A stretch of 64,000 nt of DNA from Azorinus chamasolen (GCA_963576725.1 OY755240.1:63700412-63764411); one strand, 5' to 3'. Positions 1 to 26,760 are shown, counted from the stretch's first letter. Notes: generated by a model from the letters alone, not told the origin. Translations and numbers: made by a program.

Positions 1-1351
1 GACGATAACTCCTATATGGCTCATGCCATTGGATTGAAACTTCATATATGGAAAGATCATGACGAGAGGAAGTGTCATGCACAAGGTCCATAACTCTGGC
101 TTCACTAATATTGGAGTTATTGCCCTTTGTAAAAAATATCATAATTTTTTGTCCGGACAATAACTTCAATATGCCTGATGCCAGTTGATTGAAACTTCAT
201 ATATGGAAAGAGCATAATGAGAGGAAGTGTCATGCACAAGGTCCGTAACTCTGGCTTCACTAATATTGGAGTTATTGCCCTTTGTAAAAAATATCATAAT
301 TTTTTGTCCGGACAATAACTTCAATATGCCTGATGCCATTGGATTGAAACTTCATATATGGAAAGATCATAACGAGAGGAAGTGTCATGCAGAAGGAAAA
401 TAACTCTGGCTTCACTAATATAGGAGTTATTGCCCTTTGTAAAAAATCACACTTTTTTGTCCGGACGATAACTTCTATATGGCTCATGCCATTGGATTGA
501 AACTTCATATATGGAAAGATCATAACAAGAGGAAGTGTCATGCACAAGGTCCATAACTCTGGCTTCACTAATATTGGAGTTATTGCCCTGTGTAAAAAAA
601 ATCACACTTTTTTGTCCGGACGATAACTTCTATATGGCTTATGCCATTGGATTGAAACTTCATATATGGAAAGATCATAACGAGAGGAAGTGTCATGCAC
701 AAGGTCCATAACTCTGGCTTCACTAATATTGGAGTTATTGCCCTTGTAAAAAAAAAATCACAACTTTTTGTCCAGATGATTACTCCTATGTGACACATGC
801 CATTGGAGTGAAACTTCATACATGGAACGATCATAATAAGAGAAAGTGTCATGCATAAGTTCCTTAACTCGAGCTTCAATAAATTTAGAGTTATTGCCCC
901 ATGTACATTTGTTTAATTCTTTCTTGTCCGGACGATAACTCCTACATGGCTCTTGCCATCGTATTGAAACTTCATACATGGAAAGAGCATGATGAGAGAA
1001 AGTGTCATGAACAAGGGCTATAATTCTGGCTTCAATTCTTTTGGAGTTATTGCCCATTGTTACATTTTTTGGCCGATCAATAACTCCTGTTCGACTGATG
1101 CTATTGGAATGACATTTTATTTTTGGAAAGAGCATGATGAAAGTAAGTGTCATGCACAAGGGCCATAAATCTGGTATCAGTATTTTTGGAGTTATTAGCT
1201 GTTATCATTTTCTTCTTGAAAAATGTAGTGTTGAAAACGCATAATGAGGGGAAGTATCATTCATCAAGACCATAACATTTTTAGTGATTTCCCTTTACAT
1301 ATTGTTTTTATTAGAGGGGAGACATCCGTTTTTTTTGACAAAAACCTCTAG
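1..1351 (+). mobile_element. R-I: Helitron-like element, 3' part, with ~155-bp tandem array
   Basis: About eight tandem copies of a monomer; the phrase GGAGTTATTGCCC recurs at 113, 268, 423, 576, 731, ~887, 1043 and 1188, so the period is 153-156 bp until the last degraded unit. The array is cut by the window edge. The right end at 1316-1351 reads GGGGAGACATC, then a hairpin GTTTTT..AAAAAC, then CTAG (1348-1351) followed by T, which is the form of a Helitron 3' terminus. Family assignment is from structure only. Confidence 0.65.
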
Positions 1352-1584
1352 TTAAATCTTTGCAATCTTCCTTATTAAATCTATCTAATGTTGATTTTGC
1401 TTCATGTCATATTTTTACTATAGTTGGATACTGAATTTTCTTCAGTCACTGTTTGCCCAAGCAGATAAACGCAGGTAAAACATATGTACTTTTAGGACAG
1501 GGAAATGGCTGAATTTTGGCCCCAGATATGCCGTAAAAAGACCTGCAATGCATTTCTTTAATGAAGTTTTGTAAATGAATTGAT

Positions 1585-1810
1585 CACTTCATGAATATTC
1601 ATTAACTTGATTTCTTCAATGGAAATTTTTCAAAGGGATTTTCGGTATAGACAAACATAAGAACAGATCTATATAATTCCATAAGCAAACAGCAGACCCT
1701 GATCAGATAGCACCAGTAGGACTCTGATTTGGATCTACTATCATATAACGCCTTTGCAAACATAGACTATATTTGCAAAGGCATTAAATTGTGTTAATGT
1801 GAAGGAAAGG
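1585..1810 (+). repeat. TTAA-2 MITE remnant
   Basis: Degenerate copy: ATGAATATTCATTA block, AGATCTATATAATTCCATAAGCAAACAG arm start and a decayed hairpin (1690-1740). The terminal TTAA repeats are no longer clear. Confidence 0.55.
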
Positions 1811-1989
1811 TGTTTCGAAGGGTTGGTTACCATGGTAACAGAGTGGTGGCCTCTGACTGGTCAAAATGTAGAGGTTATTAGATTTGACTGAAAATTGGTA
1901 AGTAGGGGTAGATTCTATATGGGTACTCCAAACTTAATTGCAGGTGTTTCAAAAGTGTTGGTTGGTATAGTAACTCGATGGTTTGTGAT

Positions 1990-3419
1990 TATGTATCCCC
2001 CATTTATAATGGGGAGACATATTGTTTTTGGTCAAGTCGTCTGTCTGTCACACTCATGTCCGCTCCATATCTCTCACAAATATGGAAGGATTTCAAAGTT
2101 CTTTGGCACAAATGTTCGACTCAACAAGACGATATGCAGGGTGTTCCATTCAGGCACATGGGTCAAAGGTCAAGGTCAAATGTTTTTAGCCACACCCTTC
2201 GTGTCCGCTCCATATCTCTGATGTCAAAATGCTGTGGCACAAATGTTCTCCATAACAAAGCGATGTGCAAACAGCAGGATTCAGGCACATTCTTCAAAGG
2301 TCAAGGTCACAGTTCAAGGTCAAATGTTTAAGCCTTAATTTTCATTTCTGCTCCATATCTGTATAACCCTTGGAAGGATTCCAAAATGCTGTGGCACAAA
2401 TGTTCTCCTTAACAAGCCAATGTGCAGACAGCAGGATTTAGGTGCATGTGTCAAAGGTCATGGTCACAATTCAAGGTCAATCATTCATACTTTCTTGTCC
2501 GGACGATGACTTCTACATGACTAATGCCATTTGATTGAAACTTCATACATTGACAGCATGATGAGAGGAAGTGTCATGTATAAGGGCCATAACTCTAGCA
2601 TCATTACTTTTGGAGTTATTGCCCTTTGTTACATTTTTATCCGATCAATAACTCCTGCTCTACTGTTGCTATTGGAATGGAAAGAGCATGATGGAAGGAA
2701 GTGTTATGCACATGTATCATAATGCTGGCTTCAATAATAATGGAGTTATTGTCTATTTTCTGCAGAGTTTTGGGACTTTGAAAATTTTACATGGAAATTT
2801 TGCCCGCAGGGTTATTCCAAATCTTTAATTGGATATTCATTAAATTTCATAGGATTGATTAGCATCTTGCCTAGTTGTGCACATCTTATTCCTGTTCCAG
2901 TTTGATGATTTTCTGCAGAGTTATGGGACTTTGAAATTTTTACATGGAACATTTTGTATGCGGGGTTCCCCAAAAAATTTATATCGGATATTCATGAAAC
3001 TTCATAGGATTAATCAGCACCAGGGCTCTAGAAATCCGGAAAATCGCCGGTCTGGACCGATTTTTTCATTTTGAGACCGTTTTGTATTTCAGAATCTGAA
3101 AAAAAATCGGTCCGAAAATCTTAAGCAGACAACGTTTCTAATCAAAATCATAAGCTGAAAGTAACTGTTTTCATTTGACCCCATCATTAACGTGTCAAGA
3201 GATTATAGGCTAGAGGCCCGAGCAGTCAGTCCAAATGTCCGTTTACCGGCCGGACCGGTTGGGATTTGAAACTTTCTAGAGCCCTGATCAGCACCATGCC
3301 TAGTTGTGCACAGTTCATTCTTTTTCCGGTTTGATGATTTTCTGCAGAGTTATGAGACTTTGGAAATTTTGTCCAAGCACTGGGGGAGACATCAGTTTTT
3401 GTATTAAAAACAATTCTAG
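1990..3419 (+). mobile_element. R-II: Helitron-like element with satellite monomers
   Basis: Left end has a CCCCCATTTATAATGGGG hairpin followed by a short GTCTGTCTGTC tract. Inside are monomers starting TCCGCTCCATATCT at 2059, 2214 and ~2347 (155 bp, then a shorter unit), two R-I-type monomers (about 2490-2760) and two copies of a TTCTGCAGAGTT unit (2757, 2912). The right end carries TGGGGGAGACATCAG, inverted relative to the left CCCCCA, a GTTTTT..AAAAAC hairpin (3395-3411) and CTAG (3416-3419) followed by T. It is split by a hAT MITE at 3021-3286. Confidence 0.6.
3021..3286. mobile_element. hAT-like MITE with 8-bp target duplication
   Basis: Terminal inverted repeats CAGGGCTCTAGAAA / TTTCTAGAGCCCTG, exact over 14 bp. 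Flanked by the direct repeat ATCAGCAC at 3013-3020 and 3287-3294, an 8-bp duplication typical of hAT transposons. The 266-bp body has CCGGTC / GACCGG motifs and no ORF of note. It interrupts the R-II repeat: GGATTAATCAGCAC before it and ATGCCTAGTTGTGCAC after it rejoin the repeated unit seen intact at 2855-2882. Confidence 0.85.
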
Positions 3420-3457
3420 TTATTTAGATATTTTGCTCATCAAAACCTGTTGTCTGA

Positions 3458-18795
<15,338 letters not shown>

Positions 18796-18921
18796 TGATG
18801 GATTAACTACACAGAAATGGCATAAAACATTTTTAATAAGTCTTGTTGTGAATGGTTTAGGATTTGATAAGTCGGTTTGACACAGAATCTTAATTTCATC
18901 AAGATCTATACCAAAGGCTAC

Positions 18922-19146
18922 TTAACCCGATACCTCATGAATATTCAAACAAGAATTCATGACTTCATGGAAATTTATAACTGCCAATGAACACGGGAAT
19001 AGTTTGTCGCTGTACAACCTAGAAGTGGATCTATATTATCCCATAAGCAAACAGCAGGCCCTGATCTGACAGCTCCTACAGGAATTGTCTGATCTGGGTC
19101 TACTCTGTTTGCAATTGCGTTTATAGAGTTTGAGGTTAAGGGTTAA
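18922..19146 (+). mobile_element. TTAA-2 MITE downstream of PHF12
   Basis: TTAACCCGATACCTCATGAA to GGTTAAGGGTTAA; hairpin 19047-19115 with tip GCTCCTACAGGA. It begins 127 bp after the PHF12 stop codon. Confidence 0.75.
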
Positions 19147-19278
19147 CAAAACAATGTGCATGTTATTACTTCCTGCTGCAAAACATACAATGCATACAGA
19201 TTTGTTTATATTTTGTATTTTTTGACCCCAAAACAGCACAAGATTCCAGTTGAACCTCCATTAAGTGACCACTTTGTA

Positions 19279-19489
19279 CAGTAAAACCTCTCTATAACGA
19301 CCACTAAATTGTATTAATTAGTTGGTATTGAGGGCAGGTGACTGCTTAAAGCAAGGTGAAAGTAAAACAGAACGCTCCTACATGTATAGGAGCGTTCTGT
19401 TTTACTTTCACGTTGCTTTAAGCAGCCACCTGCCTTTTAACAAAAAATACTTGATGTAATTTAGTGGTCGTTATAGAGAGGTTTTACTG
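19279..19489. mobile_element. TA-1 MITE
   Basis: CAGTAAAACCTCTCTATAAC / GTTATAGAGAGGTTTTACTG, TA on both sides. Long palindrome (AAAGTAAAACAGAACGCTCC and inverse); its loop is expanded to TACATGTATA here. Confidence 0.87.
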
Positions 19490-19585
19490 TATTTTAAATA
19501 TTGGATTCTATAAAAGTATCTGGCTGCTCCCTCCTGTTATGCTATAAGTGGATGCATTTGAGAGGTTTTATTGTATATTTATACA

Positions 19586-19820
19586 TTAAACCTTTCCCTG
19601 TTCTATGTGTATTCCAAATTTCAGTACCTACTGAATATTCATGGACAAAATTAGTTATAATGAAATCTAGAACATTACAGCCATTTTAGTATAAAGTAAA
19701 GACACAGATCTATAAAATTCTAGCAAACGGAGCAGACCCAGATCAGACAGCTGCTATAGGAACTGGGTCTTCTCTGTTTGCAAATGCGTGAAAAAGCGTT
19801 TATATGAAGGAAAGGGTTAA
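19586..19820 (+). mobile_element. TTAA-1 MITE
   Basis: TTAAACCTTTCCCTGTTC to GAAGGAAAGGGTTAA; the hairpin right arm is partly deleted. Confidence 0.78.
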
Positions 19821-19870
19821 AACAAGTTCTTTATATATTTGAATAGGTTTCATTTTAAAAGTGTCGTCTA

Positions 19871-20090
19871 TTAACCCTTTCCCTCATATTGAAGACTTTT
19901 GGCCCCTTTGCAAACAGTGTAGACCCAGATCAGACAGCTCATGTATGGGCCATCTGATCAGATTCTGCTCTAGTTGCTTATGGAATAGTATAGATCTTAT
20001 TCTGAAGCTTCTGTCAAAGTCAAAATAAAATTGCTTGTTACTGTGTAATTATGAAAATTCAGTCAGTGACTATCAATTGAAATGAAAAGT
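19871..20090 (-). repeat. TTAA-2 MITE, reverse
   Basis: TTAACCCTTTCCCTCATATT, hairpin at 19910-19978, then degraded AT-rich body. Confidence 0.65.
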
Positions 20091-20092
20091 CT

Positions 20093-20299
20093 TTAACCCA
20101 TTCCCTCATATTGACCACTCAGTCACTTTGTGAAACCATTGTGATAAATAGAGCATTTGCTCCTATAGGAGCAAATGCTCTATTTATCACAATGATTTCA
20201 AAATTCTAAAAAGTTTCCTTTTCTCTTGTTAATGCTCCTTTTTGTTGGATTTATTCAAAGAGGAGGTATCTAAAAATAGTCTATGAGGTAATGGGTTAA
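20093..20299 (-). mobile_element. TTAA-3 MITE, reverse
   Basis: TTAACCCATTCCCTCATATT to GAGGTAATGGGTTAA, palindrome GAGCATTTGCTCCTATAG / GAGCAAATGCTC. Confidence 0.85.
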
Positions 20300-20379
20300 T
20301 ATTTATGGGGGAAAATGTTAAACTTATAGAGATGTGAACAAAATTGATGTACATCAAATAACTCTTGGAATGGTCAGAC

Positions 20380-20550
20380 AGTGTCTGCATTGTTTGCTTA
20401 GAGGAAGCACTGTTTGCATATGGAGAAAAATATAGATCTGATTCTACAGTTTCTGTCATGGTTAAAAAAAATTACGTTTAATTGGCATTACAATAGATAA
20501 TTTAATTAATATTCACGTTGATGATGTTATTTCTTGAATAAATCGGAGCA
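20380..20550 (-). repeat. TTAA-2 MITE fragment, reverse
   Basis: AGATCTGATTCTACAGTTTC and TTAATTAATATTCACG blocks; hairpin mostly lost. Confidence 0.5.
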
Positions 20551-20586
20551 ATAGATTAAAGGTGCGTATTCAAATAGTGGAATTGT

Positions 20587-20686
20587 TTTCTCCACCAAAC
20601 CCCTATATCATGACCACGCTATAGAATCGTCCCAAAGAGAGGATTCTAAAGAGTGGTCACAATATACTGTTTGATGGAGAAATAAT
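20587..20686. mobile_element. G-family element
   Basis: TTTCTCCACCAAACCCC to GTTTGATGGAGAAATAA with ATAGAATCGTCCCAAAGAG centre; several mismatches between arms. Confidence 0.7.
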
Positions 20687-20834
20687 GGAGGTATTCTTTA
20701 AAATATTTGAAAGTATGCATCTTATCTAGACTTGTGATTGATATTCATCCAGTTTAATGATTAAATGAAGTGCGGGTCAAAGTCTGAAGGGGTTTTAGGA
20801 TCTGTCCTCAAAGCTCCACATAAGAAGGGTCACC

Positions 20835-21052
20835 TTAACCCATTACCTCATAGACTATTTTTAGATCCAACCACTTTAAATCTACCGAAAAGGAGCATTA
20901 ACTAGAGGAAAGGAAACTTTCAGAATTTTGTAGTTTGAAACAATTGTGATAAATGGAGCATTTGCTCCTTTAGGAGCAAATGCTCTATTTATCACAATGG
21001 TTTCAACAGGTGACTACTATTGCAGAGGCATCAATATGAGGGAATGGGTTAA
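20835..21052 (+). mobile_element. TTAA-3 MITE
   Basis: TTAACCCATTACCTCATA to GAGGGAATGGGTTAA; palindrome tip TTGCTCCTTTAGGAGCAA. Its right TTAA is also the left TTAA of a truncated TTAA-1/2 end (21049-21115). Confidence 0.86.
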
Positions 21053-21357
21053 CCATTTACTTCATATAAAGACCTTTTCATGCATTTGCAAACAGAGTAG
21101 ACACAGATCAGTGTAGACCCATTACTTGACGAATATTCATGCAGAATCCACCCATTTTGAAAGTTCTTGTTTCAAAAGTATAAATAAGAAAATGTATTAC
21201 CATTGCTGTAGAGAGTCAGATCTGTAAAATATAAATGCAAAATGTAGGGAAACAGCAAACCTTGATCAGATAGTTCCCACAGGAACCATCTGATCTGGGT
21301 CTACTACTGTTTGCAAAGTTGTAAAAAGGCAGTTTATCAAGTATATAGTTAAAGGGC
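21049..21357. repeat. Truncated TTAA-1/2 end joined to a TTAA-2 copy
   Basis: 21049-21110: TTAACCATTTACTTCATATA plus one hairpin arm. 21112-21357: CCCATTACTTGACGAATATT through a hairpin with tip GTTCCCACAGGAAC to AGTTAAAGGG. Confidence 0.6.
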
Positions 21358-21468
21358 AGTGGATTAATTTCTTGAAAGTTTATACAGTATTTGTTATGGC
21401 TGTTATTGTTGATGATAAGGAAGATTGGCCAATTTTGCTACATTTCCATTTTCTGACATTTTGATTTC

Positions 21469-21678
21469 TTAACCGTTTCCCTGTTCAATATACATGTACA
21501 AAATAATCTCCTAAAAATGACATGATGAATATTTATTAGCTGAATTTTTATAATGACATGTTCGTAGGATATTTTGGTATTAGTAGATACTAGAGCCAGA
21601 TCTATTTCATAAGCAAACACAGTTGGCCCTGATCAGACAGCTTTGTCTGAAAAAGTGTTATATGAGGGAAAGGGTTAT
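21469..21678 (+). mobile_element. TTAA-2-like MITE with half hairpin
   Basis: TTAACCGTTTCCCTGTTC left, AATATTTATTAGCTGAATTT body, GAGGGAAAGGGTTAT right; the second arm of the hairpin is deleted after AGACAGCTTTGTCTG. Confidence 0.7.
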
Positions 21679-21789
21679 CGCATAATCTTTGAAGCACCAG
21701 TTTTGCATATACGGTACTCAGCAATTTGCATAAGATATTTTAGGGCAAGATTTAAATTCGTGGTTTTGACAACAGTTTCTTCCGTGGCC

Positions 21790-21887
21790 CAAAAATGAAA
21801 TGGTTTTGTTTAAAAAAAATAGTTTATTAGATATTCATGATTTGATTTCATTATTTCTTATGCACTATTTATGAAGTTATGGGTTAA
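21790..21887 (-). repeat. TTAA-2 MITE fragment
   Basis: TTTATTAGATATTCATGATT..GAAGTTATGGGTTAAA only. Confidence 0.45.
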
Positions 21888-21994
21888 AAGTGGGCATCAA
21901 TTACTGTAAATGATAATTACTGTGTGTGCAAAGAGTTGATATGCTTGGCATTGTCATGGACCAATGGAGTGTTAGAAAGTTCTTGGAAAGCAAT

Positions 21995-22214
21995 TTAACC
22001 CTTTCCTCCTTATAAACCCCTTTTCATGCATTTGCAAATAGAGTAGACCCAGATCAGACGACTCCTATAGGAGCTGTCTGATCAGGGTATGCTTTGTTTC
22101 CTAATGGAAATTGATAGCTACAATGTTCTGCCTTCCATAGTTCATACTATTTTGTCCATGAATATTCAGTAGGTATTAAAATTTGGAATAAGTTTAGAAC
22201 AGGGAAAGGGTTAA
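21995..22214 (-). mobile_element. TTAA-1 MITE, reverse
   Basis: TTAACCCTTTCCTCCTTATA to GAACAGGGAAAGGGTTAA; hairpin tip ACTCCTATAGGAGCT. Confidence 0.85.
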
Positions 22215-22463
22215 AGAGAGTCAATTGTTGAGGGTACAGAGTCCACTAAAACAAACTCTGAAAAAATAGGCTTCAATGATGATTTGTATAATCAATTGCA
22301 GTGGAAGACAATGTGGCCCTGAAATTCGGTATAGCATGTAAACATTGGACACTATTTCAGTTTAGTTACTGAATTGTATTTGATGGTTGCTTTAGCACTT
22401 TCTTTCATTAGTAGTTATGTATTAAATGATTACATGAATATTAGGTGAATTTTTATAGTGGTA

Positions 22464-22644
22464 CAGTAAAACCCCTCAAATGTGACCAGCAAAAAGGGGC
22501 ATAATTCACAGTGGCAAAGGCAGGTGGTAGCTTAATGCAGGACGAATGTTATGCAGAAAGCCTTAGTCCTGCATTAAGCAACCACCTGCTTATAAAGACA
22601 CCAGTGTTTGTTCATTAAGTGGTCTCATTAGAGGGGTTCTACTG
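22464..22644. mobile_element. TA-2 MITE nested in TTAA-2
   Basis: CAGTAAAACCCCTCAAATGT / GAGGGGTTCTACTG with TA on both sides; the flanks TTTTATAGTGG and TGAACACGATATT rejoin TTAA-2. The central GCTCC..GGAGC tip is deleted. Confidence 0.85.
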
Positions 22645-22709
22645 TATATGAACACGATATTTCTGGCCATTACAGATACTACAGAATCAGATCTATATAC
22701 CGTAATTCC

Positions 22710-22930
22710 TTAACCCATTCCTTCATAGGCTATTTTTAGATCCAGTCTCTTTGAGATAAATCTACCGAAAAGGAGCGTTAACTAGAGAAAAGGAAAATTT
22801 CAGTTTTGAAACCAGTGTGATAAATGGAGCATTTGCGCCTAAGGAGCAAATGCTCTATTTATCACAATGGTTTCAAGAAGTGACTTTTACAGAGGCGTAG
22901 AAATGCGTATTTATGGAGGAAAGGGTCAAA
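22710..22930 (+). mobile_element. TTAA-3 MITE nested in TTAA-2
   Basis: TTAACCCATTCCTTCATAGG to GGAGGAAAGGGTCAA; palindrome GAGCATTTGCGCCTAAG / GAGCAAATGCTC. Confidence 0.82.
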
Positions 22931-23161
22931 CAAATAGACTAGACCCTGATTAGATGGCTCCTACAGGAGCCATCTGATCTGGCTCTACTCTGCTGGTAAA
23001 GGCATCTATATGAAGTAAAGGGTTAAAAATGGTATGCAATATTTAAGAAACCATTACAACAGATTTATATGTATGTCAAGTACTTGTGTCGTTAAAAACT
23101 GTTCTTAGTTTGATATAAAAGGTAAAAGTGATCTCAGGTTTGTTTTGATCAAATGTCAGTA

Positions 23162-23570
23162 CAGTAAAACCAGTCTTAAGTGACCATTGATAAAAACAAT
23201 AGCATAATACTGGGTCTTAGTGGTAGCTTAATACAACACAAAAGTATTGTAGGAACTTTGTGTGTAAATTTTGCCCTACTTTAACCCATTACCTCATAGG
23301 CTATCCTTAAACCCGAACTCTGTGAATAAATCTACTGAAAAGGAGCATTTTGATACTAGAAAAACGGGGAATTTTTTAGAATTGTGTAGTTTCAAAAGCA
23401 TTGTGATAAATAGAGCATTTGCTCCTATGGAGCAAATGCTCTATCACAATGGTTTTAAAAAGTGATATTTACAAAGACATCAATATGAGGGAATGGGTAA
23501 ACGCTACCATCTGCTTTTTCAGACCCCTGTGTTTAATTAGTAGTCACTTGAATCGGGTTTTAAAGTACCC
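23162..23570. mobile_element. TA-3 MITE with nested TTAA-3
   Basis: CAGTAAAACCAGTCTTAAGT start after TA; resumes after the insertion with ACGCTACCATCTGCTTTTTC. The right terminal repeat is degraded. Confidence 0.65.
23281..23500 (+). mobile_element. TTAA-3 MITE nested in TA-3
   Basis: TTAACCCATTACCTCATAGG to GAGGGAATGGGTAA. The target corresponds to GCATTAAGC in the TA-3 right arm. Palindrome GCATTTGCTCCTATG / GAGCAAATGC. Confidence 0.8.
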
Positions 23571-23658
23571 CCATATACATCATGTATATTTTCTGCATAA
23601 CCACAATATGCATAAGATTTAGTCTGTAGGCAATGTTTGTAATAGTCACCCATGTTTT

Positions 23659-25410
23659 TAGCTCACCTGAGCCAAAGGCTCAGGATGAGCTATTGTGACC
23701 ACTCTTTGTCCGTCGTCCGGCGTCCGGTGTCCGGCGTCCGGCGTCCGTCCACATTTTCAAATGACATCTCCTCTGATACTGCTGACCCGATTTTAACCAA
23801 ATTTTGTCAGAAGCATCAGTGGCTAGGGGGAACGAAACGTTATTCACATTATGACCCCCGGACCAAAAATGGCCCCGCCCAAGGGCTTATCAGTTTTTCA
23901 TAGGAAAATCTTTAAAAATCTTCTTCTCTGAAACTGTAAGGCCTAGACCTTTGATATTTGGCATGTTGCATGATCTGATGGTCCTCTACAAAAATTGTAC
24001 AAATTATGACCCCTGGGCCAAAAATGGCCCCGCCCAAGGGCTTATCAGTTTTTCTTAGGAAAATCTTTAAAAATCTTCTCTATGAAACTGTAACGCCTAG
24101 ACCTTTGATATTTGGCATGTTGCATGATCTGATGGCCCTTTACAAAAATTGTACAAATTATGACCCCTGGGCCAAAAATGGCCCCACCCAAGGGCTTATC
24201 AGTTTTTCATAGGAAAATCTTTAAAAATCGTCTTCTCTGAAACTGTAAGACCTAGACCTTTGATATTCGGCATGTAGCATGATCTAATGGTCCTATACAA
24301 AGATTGTTAAAATTATGACCCCGGACCAAAAATGGCCCCGCCCAAGGGCTTATCAGTTTTTCATTGGTAAATCTTTAAAAATCTTCTTCTATGAAACTGT
24401 AACGCCTAGACCTTTGATATTCGGCATGTAGCATGGTCTAATGGTCCTCTACAAAGAATATTCAAATTATGACCCCTCGGACAAAAATGGCCCCGCCCAA
24501 GGGCTTATCAGTTTTTCATAGGAAAATCTTTAAAAATCTTCTTCTATGAAACTGTAACGCCTAGACCTTTGATATTCGGCATGTAGCATGATCTAATAGT
24601 CCTCTACAAAAGTTGTTCAAATTATGACCCCTGGGCCAAAAATGGCCCCACCCAAGGGCTTTTCAGTTTTTCATAGGAAAATCTTTAAAAATCGTCTTCT
24701 CTGAGACTGTAAGGCCTAGACCTTTGATATTCGGCATGTAGCATGATCTAATGGTACTCTACAAAGATTGTTAAAATTATGACCCCCGGACCAAAAATGG
24801 CCCCACTCAAGGGCTTATCAGTTTTTCATTGGAAAATCTTTAAAAATCTTCTCTGAAACTGTAAGGCCTAGACCTTTGATATTCGGCATGTAGAATGATC
24901 TAATGGTCCTCTTTAAAGATTGTTCAAATTATGACCCCCGGGCCAACTATGGCCCCGCCCATGGGCTTATCAGTTTTTCATAGGGAAATCTTTAAAATTC
25001 TTCTCTGAAAATGTAAGGTCTCGACCTTTGAAATTTGGTATGTAGCATGATCTAATGGTCCTCTACAAAGATTGTTCAAATTATGACCCTGGACCAAAAA
25101 TGGCCCCGCCAAAGGGCTTATCAGTTTTTCATAGGAAAATCTTTTAAAATCTGATGAAACTGTAAGGCCTAGACCTTTGATATTTGGTATGTAACAAGAT
25201 CTAATGGTCCTCTACAAATATGTAGCTTTGGCTTGTTGTCTTCTGCTAAGAATGTTCAACTTACGACCCCGACCTCTGGGCAAAAATTAGCCCTGCCTTG
25301 GGGCTTATTAGTTTTCTACCAAGGTTGTACAAATGATGACTTACTGTTCAAAAATGGCCCCACCCCTGGGGTATCTCAGGTGAGCGCTTCAGGGCCTCAT
25401 GGCCCTCTTG
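23659..25410 (+). mobile_element. R-VI: Helitron-like element, about nine ~155-bp monomers
   Basis: Left TAGCTCACCTGAGCC with a CCTGAGCC..GGCTCAGG hairpin and a GTCC-rich tract (23708-23750). Monomers start AAGGGCTTATCAG (small variants) at 23881, 24036, 24190, 24344, 24499, 24654, 24809, 24961 and 25112; spacing is 151-155 bp. Subterminal inverted repeats CTCACCTGAG (23662) and CTCAGGTGAG (25375); 3' hairpin AGGGCC..GGCCCT (25391-25406), then CTTG (25407-25410) and TT. Confidence 0.72.
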
Positions 25411-25446
25411 TTAAGGATATATTCATGTTCAGTATACCCTGTACTT

Positions 25447-25639
25447 CATCAATATGCCTTTGCAGATCAGACGGCTCCTATAGGTCTGATCAGTGTGTGC
25501 TCTTTGCTTTTGCTATAATATACAGTTTCTGCCATGGCAATTCTTACTATAAATTTAATGTGCTATTATAAAATTCAATCTAATTAATATTGATGACATC
25601 ATTATTTCTTACATTAATATTTATGGAGGAAAGGGTTAA
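25447..25639 (-). mobile_element. TTAA-2 MITE, reverse
   Basis: Left end truncated (TACTTCATCAATATGCC), compact hairpin GATCAGACGGCTCCTATAGG.., right end TTATGGAGGAAAGGGTTAA whose TTAA is shared with the next copy. Confidence 0.75.
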
Positions 25640-25850
25640 CCCTTTACTTCATTAATATTCATGCCAGAATGACCATTTTCAAAAACCATACAATAAGGAA
25701 TTTTGTTGCCATGACAATAGAGAATCAGATCTGTAACAGAGTAGTAAACAGAGCAGACACTGATCAGACAGCTCCAATAGGTGCTATCTGATCTGCACTT
25801 ACTCTGTTAGCAAAGAGGTAAAAAGGCAGAAATACAGAGTGAAGGGTTAT
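25636..25850 (+). mobile_element. TTAA-2 MITE
   Basis: TTAACCCTTTACTTCATTAA to GAGTGAAGGGTTAT, opposite orientation to its left neighbour and sharing its TTAA. Confidence 0.8.
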
Positions 25851-26412
25851 TTAGCTGGATTCTTGTTTTATTAACTATTCTTAACTCAGTCACAGTACAT
25901 ATGTGGTAGATTTTCTTAGACAGTTATCCACTATGTAATTTGTGAATAGTTGGATCAAAATCAAGCATCAGAATTTATGTGCCTGTTCTTGTATTGAGCT
26001 GTTTTGAAAAAAGGGAAAAAATGAATTGTTGATATGTATTTCAAATAGAAGAGCATTGGATATTTGATTAATCCTTCAATTGATAGAGACTACTTGCGCA
26101 TTTGCGAACAGAATAGACTCAGATCAGATGGCTGGTAGTTTAGTCATTCAGTGGCTATGTGTGTGTGGGCACCTGTTCTGCCTTGTGGGATGTGATGGCG
26201 AGAAGGATATATTTTCATCATTAACCTGTAGTTTAGTATCCATTGTGAAAAGCCAAGGTTATATTTCTGCACAAGGTAGTTGAATTCGAGATGGCGGAAA
26301 CTCTTGAATGCTCATATTTTTGTAACTTTGACATTTTCATAAAATATATTTAAAACCTCCAGGTTGTGTTAAAGAGGCTTAGGTGAGGGGTGACATTCAA
26401 ATATCGAAATTG

Positions 26413-26510
26413 TTATTTCTCTACCAAACCCAATGTTGTGACCACTCTTTAGAATTGTCTCAAAGAGATGATTACAAAGAATGTCAAACTACAAGGGTTG
26501 GTGGAGAAAT
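26413..26510. mobile_element. G-family element
   Basis: TTATTTCTCTACCAAACCC to GGGTTGGTGGAGAAATAA; right arm partly decayed. Confidence 0.65.
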
Positions 26511-26543
26511 AAAGGAGAATTTTTTTTAAAAAATGGTTTCCAT

Positions 26544-26760
26544 TTACACTCCTTACCTATGTCTCTGTGTTTGCAAACAGAGTAGACCCAGATCAGACAG
26601 CTCCCAATGGAGCTGTCTGATCAGGGTTTGCTCTGTTTGCTTATGAAATAATATAGATATTTTACATTTCTGTGTTCATATGCTATTATAAAAATGTAAT
26701 TAAATATTGATATTGATGTCATGATTTCTTAGATAAATATTTATGAGGGGAAAGGGTTAA
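26544..26760 (-). mobile_element. TTAA-2 MITE, reverse
   Basis: ACTCCTTACCTATG left, hairpin 26571-26640 with tip GCTCCCAATGGAGC, right end TTATGAGGGGAAAGGGTTAA. Confidence 0.75.

Larger units (their letters stand above)
22420..23026 (+). mobile_element. TTAA-2 MITE with two nested MITEs
   Basis: TTAA-2 body split first by TA-2 (22464-22644, TA duplication) and then by TTAA-3 (22710-22930, TTAA site). The outer hairpin (22936-23000, tip GGCTCCTACAGGAGCC) and GAAGTAAAGGGTTAA end are intact. Confidence 0.8.

Noticed and set aside
1..1200. Regular ~155-bp periodicity resembling a CRISPR-like array
   Set aside because: The units are continuous, with no short repeat/unique spacer pattern, and end in a Helitron-like terminus in a eukaryotic genome.
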